Below, piece by piece: positions 44,901 through 53,291 of a stretch of 64,000 bases of DNA. The stretch covers positions 5,642,001 to 5,706,000 of the forward strand of contig JAGUCH010000004.1 of the NCBI GenBank assembly GCA_019096065.1. The letters run 5' to 3'. The DNA comes from Paracyclopina nana. Lineage: Eukaryota > Arthropoda > Copepoda > Cyclopoida > Cyclopettidae. Each line of letters begins with the position of its first letter. Within the stretch, counting starts at the first letter, position 1. A program made the position numbers and the translations under genes. The notes below the pieces were generated by a model, which ran no database searches, was not told the DNA's origin, and was given only the letters and a program-made list of their open reading frames with translations.

Positions 44901-45700
44901 TGGCAGCTCTCAACGGCGAATTTGATGGCAGCAGCATACTTCAAAGGAGCAATGTCGAGTTTCTCACACGAAGCCAATAATCTGGACCCCATCTTGATGA
45001 TTTTGCCAAAAACATCTCCTTTTTCTTCCATAAGAAAGAGTATAAAAGACAATGTCGTGTGATTGGCCGATACGAAAAGTCCCAGAGACTCTTGCTTCTG
45101 TTCTCCCAAGGGAGCATTTTCAGCCATCATTCTTTCAACCCCTAGGCGAATTTGCGTCAGATCGAGACTTGAAGAACGCTCCTTTTTTGCACCAACTCTC
45201 TTCACAGCTGAGATGTACGCATGAGCATCAGGAATGAATTCTTCGGCAAATGCAATAAATTTCACAGTATCGTTGCACTCCTCAACGCTGCTAGGTTTTG
45301 GGCTCTCGATTGGGCAAGACGCTTCATTGAAAAGGGGATCGCACTCTCCAAAAATGTCGAGATTGGCCCGGTAATGCTTGGCGATTTCAGACATGACCAC
45401 CTTCTCGTACGCCTCTCTCGTATTCCCAGCTTTCAGAGCATCAGAGACAATTGTCTCAGGGTCCAAATTCATGCTCTCGAGAATTTTGAGAAAGTTCCTC
45501 AGTCGGAGTCTGGACACATCCTCAGTAATGGTGGAGAACTGCTCTTGGTAAGCCTCCACGATTTCTTGAATTGGAAAGCCCATGGCGTCATACTTGTCCA
45601 AGAGGTCGTCACGAACAATAGGAGTTTTCTCAACAAACTCGTCAACAGGTGCTTTATCTTTGTGCATCACTTGAAAGCACTTATGGACCTCCTCCTTCAT
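41996..45700 (-). CDS. Gene A: unknown 1,234-residue protein with repeated helical motif
   Basis: I do not recognise the family. It is an uninterrupted frame of predicted alpha-helical, mostly soluble character with no signal peptide or membrane segment. A charged low-complexity region lies near residues 365-405 and an acidic cluster (EDMDEDEQDES) near 560. A motif of the form V-x3-L-x2-W-I-x2-G-x-S-x3-L recurs: VCNDLVAVWIDCGCTPAKLK (~609), VAKLCVETWIILGFSHSQLE (~733) and CDCWVNANFNYIDLVK (~1153). The neighbour B has comparable motifs and an N-terminal K(D/N)KAP match. I start at ATG 45700. A splice acceptor (ATCGTTTTAG) ends at 45726, so there is an upstream exon, either 5' UTR or a small coding exon at 45804-45850 that would be phase-compatible and add 24 residues. 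Armadillo/MIF4G-like folds are possible but unproven. Confidence 0.8.
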   Translation of the reverse strand: MKEEVHKCFQVMHKDKAPVDEFVEKTPIVRDDLLDKYDAMGFPIQEIVEAYQEQFSTITEDVSRLRLRNFLKILESMNLDPETIVSDALKAGNTREAYEKVVMSEIAKHYRANLDIFGECDPLFNEASCPIESPKPSSVEECNDTVKFIAFAEEFIPDAHAYISAVKRVGAKKERSSSLDLTQIRLGVERMMAENAPLGEQKQESLGLFVSANHTTLSFILFLMEEKGDVFGKIIKMGSRLLASCEKLDIAPLKYAAAIKFAVESCQSVFSPNSNLAIFSINKDTEDIFENPNNPNYMDTLASLTHDFIADLDGEGKKGSPSGFLLLSRPTEPFFANPDGYAHLYALGFTIRVYLSVMLSRRKKQAFDNRMMAKLLRMEESRAEKENKQPETEEGSMDEDTCKKPDNVDADKKPDNGLELAEVKEEVADTLTTIASSWSISKQLTPFSPLIRFVARSYRANGTDISTANFLSIQLATYLLANRLQYADISEAAGFGKLEEFIEENKIKAPDFIEDQATFVNLLLDHFSPAIELKLDDLNLRENEAEIAEDMDEDEQDESVRQGLEKFFDSLERGEDSRKISQEKIEQKLLFVPLKKHFSARLAGQQGSQKVCNDLVAVWIDCGCTPAKLKDVFEQNVLKGKKCVVGIFEELISKCKEESLPVEAQTLASWTYDFFMTRADSLSSELRSNAKHNDFRKKRLFQIQSDYIHMATFKSLRCFYEILMKFHFKEESAPEVAKLCVETWIILGFSHSQLESLFTCAVSHQKTLDQLLQKLTKMFDNASCLLPINARGTVRIDLKIMLEYTAMFFKTKALLGKRRLHMKKAATPSQYCEAWAQVRKNVLMMHSDKEEVYDIIETMLRKHHSPASLQFIMKEMEVLSQGTHLTAFKFSLQAHLLMGNFDHDMHIVLKDVLMLLQKITITPDESMEFEDGEILATTTEYDTDASLKISSSSRKAKKKKFILQIPVAGGSDCVEFYAVKVEGISVTFDLATILDHEYTTDGEHLWVDCNIKIQLSKLTCLSTSDEPPVNYSVETVLRFLEFAHLDHAAYEKECEARFPNLTTVSYASRVKLEELLKLGSITVDAVRYSDDDVMRTHKAKLSEMISPFKTELIEIRSMYPNRSYEKMLQSCYAHLFSEGMKCQRNWMAVASFIAEEMCDCWVNANFNYIDLVKPIQELSKVRGAARQKKIFAIYDNLVDGLVESAGLLPEGLRIYHFAKFSMLITCDSAPKLAQ

Positions 45701-46468
45701 GTACGCGACCAAATTAAAGGTATCCCTAAAACGATGGATAATAAGTCAACACAAAAACGATGAAATCAAATACAATAACCCAATTAGTCATCAAAAGTCA
45801 CACCAACTTGCTGTCTTAAGAAAGTGAGTGAGATATTTTGAGCGTCGCATTTAAGTGCCGCCAAATGCGTCAAATGTCAAAGATAATTAGTTATATGCAC
45901 AATTTTTCATCTCAAATTTTGTGGTGTTCATCTACGTCATCTCTCCTTGTCATGAGGAAACTTATGATTTCAAGACTCCGTAATTTTCGTACTCAGGAAC
46001 ATTATTTCACACTAAAAGTAGTAGGAACTAAAAAATCAACTTTTAAGAATCATCACCAACTCTTAGTTTTAAGCTCAGGCTCAGTTCTGAAACTATTCGC
46101 CAAAGGAAATAAGATAAGAATTGTCCTTTCCTTTGTAGATGAACACAACAAAATGTCCCTAGACCTAGAACACTATTTTCTAGTTACTTCCGCTTTTCAT
46201 GCGAAAGTATTCAGTTTTGTACTAACCGTACCAGATGACATGTCCAGTGCCAATTTGGAAAGCCACAAGCGTCAGCTTTACAACAATCAAAATTGGAAAG
46301 GTGCATGTACTATGTTTTGAGGAGTTTTGAAAGTACTCCTATCATTTTTGTAGGCTGCTAAAAAAATTATTTTTTTAAATTTCGCAAAAGCAATATTTTT
46401 GTAATGTCATTCAGACGGCTTCTGCGCGTATTATAACTGTAAAAAAGGAGGGTGAAACAGCCCAAAAG
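45701..46468. other. Spacer between genes A and B
   Basis: Contains the probable first intron (45726-45803) of gene A and the 3' UTR of gene B. A plus-strand frame (45838-46320) begins only at TTG and shows no domain. Confidence 0.4.
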
Positions 46469-49400
46469 TTAACAATCTTTTAGCATATGTTTGATTACAA
46501 GGTTGCAAAAACTTTTGAAAAGGTACCTGAGGGCCACGAGTGGAACTCTTGCTGCCAGGGCCTCCGCCATATAATCCTTGTAGTCGATGTTGAAACCCAA
46601 ATTGAATAGGTAGAAGTAGATGGCATCAAAAGTGTAAAACTCTCCCTTTTGCGGATTCAATACTTCTGAATAGGTCACTTTGAAGTTGACCTTAGTCTTC
46701 TTGTTGAATTTGATTTGGTGGCCATGGCCAAACTGCAGCGATTGGCCATTATCCACTTCCTCCACATTTGTCATTTGGCAAGTTTTGAAGTAATGCTGCA
46801 GAAACTTGAGGCAAAAAATGGACTTTGGTAATGGTGCCATCAGAGCCATAGGATTTTCAACAGATGACACCATTGCATGTGCCACAATTGTCAATGCATC
46901 CAAGGTGACAGTTTCGTCGCTTATATTTCCGATCGAAATCATCAACTGGTTGCCACACACCAGCCGATCGTCGCAGACGAAAATTCGGCACAACTTATTA
47001 TCGTAGAGGTCCAAGTTTCCCCAAATTTTCATCGGGGTCAAAGTACGAATCCTTGGAATTCCGCACAGCGTGGCTGTGCATTTGACCTTTCTTTTTCCTT
47101 CGATGGTAATTTTCTTCGTGATCATCACGTTTCCAGGGCTCTCGATGAACAGTTCAGGGTCATGCTTCATGGGCTCACTTTTCGTCAGGGGCGAAGCCCA
47201 TGAGTTGTTTTCGATGCTGAACACTTCCTCGGTCTCTTCCTTGATGTTTCCTTTGCTGCTGAAAGTAGCCTGGGCCATTTCCGAGCTAATGATGTTGGGG
47301 AAGCTGATATTACATTGCACCTTCATGCTCACTTCAGTGCTCACGATCGTGCCTGTCTTGATGAGTATGAAGGCCCTCCTTTTCAACGCATCTCGCATTT
47401 TGTGAGAATTAGGTGGGCCAAGGAGAGGCCTCCTTTTCACCAGACTCGTCGCCCAAATAGATGTGAGTTTTTGAGCTGTGTTGCAATCTAGCAAGTCTTG
47501 GTTTTTCGAAATGCCCATGGTGAACTTGGTGAGAGAGCCCTGGTAAAACTCTTCAACAACTTTGTAAATGGTAAGGCCGTTTTCAATCATCTTGTCAGTG
47601 AGCTTGGATACATATTTTGTCAAGTTGGATATGCTGACATCAGTGAAAGCCACATGCTCGAGCTCGCCAAATGACATCATCATGTAGGCCTCCTCAAGAA
47701 GGCACTTCACAATGTACTCTAGTAAAGAGTGCAGCCCGTTACCCTCGTCTTGCTTAACTTTTTGACAATCCACGACAGCACTGAACTTCACGCTTGCATC
47801 CTTGTGGATGAAAAACTCTTGTGTGGCACTTTGCAAGGCACCGAAAAGCAGCTTGCACGAACTGGGCAACTCGGTGGGATTCACGTTGGCAAGCCTGTGC
47901 TTCTTCAACTCTCCCATATTGAATCCATTTTCGGCCAAGTAGGCAATGAAGTCGTTGGCCACTTGCACAGGTTGGTGCTTCAAGTAGCGGCAGTTCCTGA
48001 CTTGACGCGAAAAGTTGAGGAACTCGTGGAAGTCAAAGAACTCTTCAGGGCAATCTCGTCTCTCCACATACAGGCCATAAACCGAGTCCAAAAAGAGGTC
48101 AACTTGTGTCAGCAGCTCCTTTGGGCTAACAGCTTCCTTCGCATATGGGGATACATAGGGAGTGACAGCATATTCAGCGCATTTTGTGAAGAACTTTTGG
48201 AAAATCTCCAGATCTGAGGTGAAATGGGACGAATGTTTCCGTCTGTCAAATAGCTTATCCTCCATCCGTTTGATGTCTTTCGAGTTGGCTGCTCTCTCCT
48301 TGATGTCGGTGAGACTGTAAGAGCTCTTGTCAAGGAATCTCAAAAAGTCCAACACAATTTTCTGGCAGTTGCAATCAGCCCAGGCTGGAAAATCGAGCTT
48401 GGCAACCTCAGCGAACTCAATGACACCATCCATGATATTGGTGTGCTTCTCGTAAGTGTTCTTGAACATTCTCAGGTCATTTTGAGATATACCCCGGCTG
48501 TTTCCAAAGCCCATTTCTCTCGAGTCTAGTTGAGGTGCTCTGGCACTTCGGACAGGACTTATTGACGAGCGACCGCTCCTTCTGTAGGGAGGCGGTGGCG
48601 TTCGCGGTCCACCTTTTTTATTGTGAGTGGTTCGGGGAAGTGATGAGTGGCCACGTCTAGAGGATTGGGAGCGAGAGCCAGGAGACGGAGATCTTCGTAG
48701 TTGGCATTTAGGGGATCTGCTTCGGTTACTCCGGGAGGATGAGGGGGACCTTCTTGTTCGCTCCCTGCTGCGAGATCGGAAAGACCGAGATGTCGACCGA
48801 AATCCTCTTACAGGTGATCTCGCCTCCCTTTTAGGTGATTTGCGGCTAAAGGAGGGTGACCCTCGGCCCCTATCCGATGATAACCTCCGATCCCTGCTAG
48901 GAGGTGACCTCCTGACAGGAGATCTGACTCGTCTGGGTGGACTTCTGTGGCTTCTACTGCTTGAAGCAACTGAATATGGTGACGGAGATCGTCTCCTCTC
49001 ATGGTCAGTAGGAGGTGATGAGAAGGGCGGGCTGCGCTTGATCTTTTGCTGCGATGAATAGGAAGGCCGGAAAAGCCTACCAGAAACTGTGCTGTATTCG
49101 GGAGACACTGACACGTCGCTGGACGCTTCGTTTTGTTTCTTGTCTGCCAAGACCGTCCTGTCAGAGCTTTCGATGTATTTACTTGGCCTCTGAGCGTCCA
49201 CATGCGAAACCTCACTTTTCACAGGCTCGGTGAGGAGAGGTGCAGCTTGGACAGGCATAGGCAAGTTAAATCTAAGCGAAGGCGGCGGAGGACTCGGTGA
49301 AGCCGATAGACTTCGCATAATAGTCATGTAAGAGGTCATTGCGCCAAGGGTCACAAATGGCTGGCTATTGCATGTTTGGCAGAATTCGATGATGAGTTGG

Positions 49401-50122
49401 ACGAGATCATTCATTCTTATCGGTGGTAGTAGTTGACGATCAAATTTTTCGAGGAAGGACAAGATGATTGTCTTGAATTTGCTGTCGTCACTCTTGTCCC
49501 TTCGCTTCTCCAAATCACAACCATAAAGGGCCAGAATTCCATAGCTGCGAAGCTTTGCCTCAGCTAGCACTGCCATGCACCGGTCAAAAGTCTCCCTAAG
49601 ATCACTTGTATCCACTCTAAGGGACAGCTTTTCCCAGAAAAACTCGTGGAAACTCTCTGCAGCAGTTATCCCCTTTGAGTCGCCCCCTTTCATGCTGTCC
49701 ATGATGGGAGGTATTCGAGGTGTTTCGTCCACTTCATCTTCATCTGAAGACAAATTGACCACCTCAGGTTCAGCAGGAGCAGCCCTGCTCGAATATGTTC
49801 TGGGGTCACATTGAGGTCGATTGGTAAAAGGCTGAGCACTCACTACTTTTTTCATGAATTTCACTGTTTCGTCAACGATGGCCGACTTGGAGATACCCAA
49901 TTTGTGCACAGCGGGATTGCGATTCAGTTTCTCCCACAACATCTTGTTCAACATGGAATCGTCCAAGTTGAGTGCTACAAACTTGTACAGAGCTTTGTAG
50001 TCAGTGAAGACCAACTTCCATGCTTGTACTTTCTTGATGCATGCTTCTTTAGGGGCTTTGTTTTTGTAATGCCTGTACAGTGGGATGAAGTCTTGCAAGT
50101 CATTAGGTAAGTCTTGGGACAT
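46469..50122 (-). CDS. Gene B: unknown 1,217-residue protein with SR-rich domain
   Basis: Unrecognised protein from an uninterrupted frame starting MSQDLPNDLQD. Residues ~1-115 are helical and contain KNKAP, also found near the start of gene A. An acidic Ser patch (VVNLSSDEDEVDET) lies near 125. Residues ~375-530 form a long Arg/Ser/Pro-rich domain with many RS and SP steps (RVRSPVRRSPPSRDRR), typical of splicing and nuclear-speckle proteins. The rest is helical and has motifs like those of gene A: VANDFIAYLAENGFNMGELK (~719) and YVSKLTDKMIENGLTIYKVV (~836). The last third looks beta-richer (LTPMKIWGNLDLYDNKLCRI). The ATG lies 4 bp after a strong splice acceptor (TTTTTTTTTCTTTCAG), itself 27 bp after the METTL26 stop, so the mRNA is formed either by trans-splicing or from a transcript shared with METTL26. 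Confidence 0.82.
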   Translation of the reverse strand: MSQDLPNDLQDFIPLYRHYKNKAPKEACIKKVQAWKLVFTDYKALYKFVALNLDDSMLNKMLWEKLNRNPAVHKLGISKSAIVDETVKFMKKVVSAQPFTNRPQCDPRTYSSRAAPAEPEVVNLSSDEDEVDETPRIPPIMDSMKGGDSKGITAAESFHEFFWEKLSLRVDTSDLRETFDRCMAVLAEAKLRSYGILALYGCDLEKRRDKSDDSKFKTIILSFLEKFDRQLLPPIRMNDLVQLIIEFCQTCNSQPFVTLGAMTSYMTIMRSLSASPSPPPPSLRFNLPMPVQAAPLLTEPVKSEVSHVDAQRPSKYIESSDRTVLADKKQNEASSDVSVSPEYSTVSGRLFRPSYSSQQKIKRSPPFSSPPTDHERRRSPSPYSVASSSRSHRSPPRRVRSPVRRSPPSRDRRLSSDRGRGSPSFSRKSPKREARSPVRGFRSTSRSFRSRSRERTRRSPSSSRSNRSRSPKCQLRRSPSPGSRSQSSRRGHSSLPRTTHNKKGGPRTPPPPYRRSGRSSISPVRSARAPQLDSREMGFGNSRGISQNDLRMFKNTYEKHTNIMDGVIEFAEVAKLDFPAWADCNCQKIVLDFLRFLDKSSYSLTDIKERAANSKDIKRMEDKLFDRRKHSSHFTSDLEIFQKFFTKCAEYAVTPYVSPYAKEAVSPKELLTQVDLFLDSVYGLYVERRDCPEEFFDFHEFLNFSRQVRNCRYLKHQPVQVANDFIAYLAENGFNMGELKKHRLANVNPTELPSSCKLLFGALQSATQEFFIHKDASVKFSAVVDCQKVKQDEGNGLHSLLEYIVKCLLEEAYMMMSFGELEHVAFTDVSISNLTKYVSKLTDKMIENGLTIYKVVEEFYQGSLTKFTMGISKNQDLLDCNTAQKLTSIWATSLVKRRPLLGPPNSHKMRDALKRRAFILIKTGTIVSTEVSMKVQCNISFPNIISSEMAQATFSSKGNIKEETEEVFSIENNSWASPLTKSEPMKHDPELFIESPGNVMITKKITIEGKRKVKCTATLCGIPRIRTLTPMKIWGNLDLYDNKLCRIFVCDDRLVCGNQLMISIGNISDETVTLDALTIVAHAMVSSVENPMALMAPLPKSIFCLKFLQHYFKTCQMTNVEEVDNGQSLQFGHGHQIKFNKKTKVNFKVTYSEVLNPQKGEFYTFDAIYFYLFNLGFNIDYKDYMAEALAARVPLVALRYLFKSFCNLVIKHMLKDC

Positions 50123-50126
50123 TTTT

Positions 50127-50153
50127 CTGAAAGAAAAAAAATGTGAAGAGGGG
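50127..50153 (-). promoter_or_regulatory. 27-nt METTL26-B spacer with splice acceptor
   Basis: Minus-strand sequence between the METTL26 TAA and the gene B leader. It is a near-ideal polypyrimidine tract and CAG acceptor, with no AATAAA, no donor and no room for a promoter. Confidence 0.7.
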
Positions 50154-50783
50154 TTAATTTGATTCGTCACTTTTCAGCTTCCAAACAACAAGTTTATTAT
50201 TGGCAGGCATATCGATGACTTCTTGCAGCGTAATATCACTTCTTGATGCTTCAGCTTCTACTTGTCGCAAGTCACGAATACCCCATTCCGGGTTATTCAA
50301 TCGTAGGGAATCATTGAATTCGACATTGCTTTTGGGTTCAAGCGCGCCATCTATGGCAAACGGACCATATAAGAACAGCAAGCCACCTGGCTTGAGAACG
50401 ACACCAGCATTGGCAAATAGAGACTCGGTACACCTCCAAGGTGAAATATGAATCATATTGGCGTTAAAGATGAAATCATACAACTCGTGTTGAAGGCCCC
50501 ACCGGTCAAAGGGATCGCATACATCAATTTTGAGCGGTGGGTCCACATTTGGCCTCGGGTCAAGTGCAAGATGCGCCTTAATCGAGGCAACACAGTCGTC
50601 TTGAAAGTCCGAAGGCTGCCACTGTACATGAGGAAACAGCTTGGAAAAGTGCATGGCGTGCGTCCCACAGCCGGAAGCGATTTCCAGCACGCGGCAAGGA
50701 TGACCCGCCTTAAAATACTTTTGAAGCACCTCTCCAATTGGGATCTTGTTCCGATTCGCAGCGGGGGATGACATTGGAGCCAT
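50154..50783 (-). CDS. METTL26: METTL26 (UPF0585, DUF938) methyltransferase-like protein
   Basis: Putative SAM-dependent methyltransferase, substrate unknown. The 209-residue frame (human 204) has no introns. It contains ANRNKIPIGEVL at the N-terminus, motif I (CRVLEIASGCGTHAMHFSK), WQPSDFQ, the FNANMIHISPWRCTESLF block, a LLFLYGPFAIDG strand and the ending NPEWGIRDL ... VIDMPANNKLVVWKL, all characteristic of the family. The start could be either Met of MAPMSSPAANRNK. The first sits in CACCATGG and is preferred. Its stop is 27 bp upstream of the gene B acceptor, so both may share one primary transcript. Confidence 0.94.
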   Translation of the reverse strand: MAPMSSPAANRNKIPIGEVLQKYFKAGHPCRVLEIASGCGTHAMHFSKLFPHVQWQPSDFQDDCVASIKAHLALDPRPNVDPPLKIDVCDPFDRWGLQHELYDFIFNANMIHISPWRCTESLFANAGVVLKPGGLLFLYGPFAIDGALEPKSNVEFNDSLRLNNPEWGIRDLRQVEAEASRSDITLQEVIDMPANNKLVVWKLKSDESN

Positions 50784-51471
50784 GGTGACTTAAAGGAATG
50801 ATCACTTAATAGCGGTTATCAAGCGCGTTTCAACTGGATTTACTTACTATTAGATTATTTACCCTCCTTGATTTGACAGGTTTTATCTCGAAGATAAATA
50901 AGCAGACCTGTTTTCTTGATAGATTGTGGACGAAACGCAACAGTCAGCATTGTATTCAAGTTTTTTCCAGAAACAAGCATATCATTCCATTAAACGCCAA
51001 AAATGCCGTACTTAGAATTTTAGTAACCTAGCAACGCTTTAAAAAGCGAATAACAATTTATAGGGAAATGTTTTTCCGTCAAAAAATGTTTATCTATCCA
51101 AATGTATGGAATAAGCCACATTTTATTGCTTATATTGATGGTCAAAATATAACACGTATTTTTATTATTATTATGATGTGGCAACTTATGAACGAAACGC
51201 GACAGAGTGCAGCCAAGTGAAATGCCATGGTCGAGCTTGCACCCATGAGCATAGCTAAGGAGCAAGATGGTCGATAAAATTGCGTCTTTTTAGTGCGTAA
51301 ATAGGAGCAGTGACAAGTGGCGAAATGCCAACGAAGGTAACGGTGAAATGAAGTGAAGCAGAATGTTCTCAACTTTCTCGCCTTTGAATTGTGCTTGGAG
51401 TGTGACCCCCGTCTCGAGCTTGGCAACTCTCTCATCTGGTGACAAGAAAACTAATCTAGTTGATCTCCGTT
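50784..51471. other. Spacer between METTL26 and the ChaN-like gene
   Basis: Divergent promoter region of 688 bp. No exon or defined site seen. Confidence 0.4.
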
Positions 51472-52440
51472 ATGCGACTGGTTTCGTCTCAAATCTTACT
51501 TATGATATCTCGAAGGACGATGACGACCAACATTAGGGAGCCAGTCTTCTTCCAGGGCAACGGCAACCCTTTGAACAAGGAGAGCTTCTTTGCCAAAATC
51601 GAGTCCAACTTGAACATCAAGCCAAAGCATATTCTGCTCCTCGGAGAAAACCACTCCGACCCAAGTGCTCATCAGTTGGAGCTGGAAATACTCACCCGCG
51701 TGGCCGCCCTCAAGCCAGGCGAAGCAGCTCTTTCATTGGAATTTTTTGACAGATCTGCTCAGGCTGTGCTGGACGAGTACTTACTCGACTTTATCGACTA
51801 TGACACGTTTATCGAGAACTGCCAAGCGCCGGCCAACCACAAAGACTACCGGCCGCTCATTGAGTTTTGTAAGGCACGAAAGCTTCCAGTAATTGCTGCA
51901 AACTGCTCGAGACGTCACAGCCGTTTGATGTCAAGACAAGGCCCGGATGCCATGGAGAAATTGGCAGAGGAGTCGGAGTTGCACAGGAACTTTTTGCTGC
52001 CTCCTCTCCCAATTCAGGCAGCGAGTCCCCAATATGAGGCCAACTTCAGAGCTACTATGGGCATAGTTGGTTCGGAAGGTTTGGACGATCACAAAATCAC
52101 TCGGATGCTAGGTATGGCCAGAATGAAAAATATCCATATCCTGTTAACTATATCACATTTTTTCATGCCAGGTGCTCAAAGTCTCTGGGACGCGACTATG
52201 GCCCACAGTATCACCAAGTGTCTGTACCGATCGAATCTAGTCATCCACATTGCTGGGTACTTCCACGTGAAACACCACTTGGGCATACCCGAGCACTTGG
52301 CTCATTACTGCACAGATATTGACTATGGACTTACCAGCGTCGTAATGCTTCCTGAAGAAGATCTCGTCTTTACCGAAAATGAACACAGAGATGCTTCCGA
52401 TCTGGTGATATTGACCGACATCAATGCTATCGATCTGTAG
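51472..52440 (+). CDS. ChaN-like (DUF399) haem-binding/Tiki-superfamily protein
   Basis: Member of the haem-binding uptake/Tiki superfamily, best known from bacterial ChaN lipoproteins. Exons 51472-52111 and 52172-52440 give 302 residues. Conserved parts are HILLLGENHSDPSAHQLEL (the GE.H motif), ALSLEFFDRSAQAVLDEYL, PVIAANCSRRHSRL, then AQSLWDATMAHSI, which forms only after removing the intron, and HIAGYFHVKHHLGIP (the GxxH motif). The intron is exactly 60 nt, in frame and without a stop (GTATGG...GCCAG), so a single frame runs through it. Splicing restores the family motif, so I treat it as a real intron. The N-terminus (MRLVSSQILLMISRRTMTT) looks like a mitochondrial presequence. Function in animals is not established. 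Confidence 0.87.
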   Translation: MRLVSSQILLMISRRTMTTNIREPVFFQGNGNPLNKESFFAKIESNLNIKPKHILLLGENHSDPSAHQLELEILTRVAALKPGEAALSLEFFDRSAQAVLDEYLLDFIDYDTFIENCQAPANHKDYRPLIEFCKARKLPVIAANCSRRHSRLMSRQGPDAMEKLAEESELHRNFLLPPLPIQAASPQYEANFRATMGIVGSEGLDDHKITRMLGMARMKNIHILLTISHFFMPGAQSLWDATMAHSITKCLYRSNLVIHIAGYFHVKHHLGIPEHLAHYCTDIDYGLTSVVMLPEEDLVFTENEHRDASDLVILTDINAIDL

Positions 52441-52528
52441 CTTTTCTCCAATGCACAAAAAATAACCAAAACATACCCCAAGTTGTGAAGTCGAAAGAAT
52501 TGCTCTTTATATTGTGCTTGGTACAACC

Positions 52529-52534
52529 AATAAA
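52529..52534 (+). promoter_or_regulatory. Poly(A) signal AATAAA for the ChaN-like gene
   Basis: Hexamer 89 bp after the stop codon. Confidence 0.5.
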
Positions 52535-52811
52535 GGGAGGCCTACGCCAATTCATGAAATGTTTATAGTAATGCAGGATGGAGGAACCAGCAGCCTCGGT
52601 GGTTGTACTTTACCCACCTTGCAAGCTTACATAATGCAACTCAATTGATTGAATTTTCATTCCTTTCTGTAGACGTCATAGACAATTGATTATGCCTTAG
52701 GCCTAATTAAAAACGGCCCAAACTTGAGAGCTGAGCGTTACTTTGTTCTCAACTATGGGACTACTGATTTCTCAACTAAAATTCTGGAAAAGCGGTAGTA
52801 CTGGTCAACCT

Positions 52812-53291
52812 ATGGAAAGGAGCAAGATGTTGATTCTCATTCTTGCTATTTTATTTGCCCCACTCATTGTCGAGGTCAGCCCTTACTCAAGTGGAGCACC
52901 AATTATTGCTTGCCAAACGTTTGCACCGTTGCACTTTTTAGTCTCGTTTGACGAAACTGCAGCATCTCTGACTGCTCAAAAGTCAGGTGCCGTTGTCAAT
53001 TTGTCATTGATATCCAACAAGCCGTTCTTGGGCTTCCTGCTACAGGCAAGGAATATCAACGATGAAGTCATTGGCAGTTTCTTGGTCGATGGAGCCAGCA
53101 GTTACAAGGAGATAAATTGTAATGGAATCTCTGGGAGCACCATTACTCACAAGGATGACAAGACCAAGACAGAAGTTCTAACTACTTGGCGCATACCAAA
53201 AAAAGTCGAAAACAATGTGGTCGTGTTTAAGGCTGTCGTTGTCTTCAGCTACACAGTTGGCCAGAAATTAGATGTCGAACTTCGACTTTGA
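52812..53291 (+). CDS. Secreted Reeler-domain protein
   Basis: Small secreted protein made almost wholly of a Reeler (reelin N-terminal-type) domain, as in insect defence-like proteins of the Hdd11/noduler group. 159 residues from the ATG at 52812, chosen because MERSKMLILILAILFAPLIV gives a signal peptide at the N-terminus. An in-frame ATG at 52755 would add 19 residues. Domain landmarks are SPYSSGAPIIACQTFAPLH, the KPFLGFLLQARN strand pair, GSFLVDG, the Cys in EINCNG and STITHKDDKTKTEVLTTWR with the buried Trp. No DOMON or membrane region follows, so it is not a full ferric-chelate-reductase-like protein. Intronless. Confidence 0.83.
   Translation: MERSKMLILILAILFAPLIVEVSPYSSGAPIIACQTFAPLHFLVSFDETAASLTAQKSGAVVNLSLISNKPFLGFLLQARNINDEVIGSFLVDGASSYKEINCNGISGSTITHKDDKTKTEVLTTWRIPKKVENNVVVFKAVVVFSYTVGQKLDVELRL

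Noticed and set aside
45838-46320. Plus-strand frame of 160 codons between genes A and B
   Set aside because: It opens at TTG rather than ATG, has no recognisable domain, signal or splice context, and overlaps the probable first intron and promoter side of gene A. Treated as chance.
48627-49061. Plus-strand 144-codon Asp/Leu/Arg-rich frame
   Set aside because: Antisense of the SR-rich codons of gene B; the composition follows from reverse-complementing RS/SP codons.
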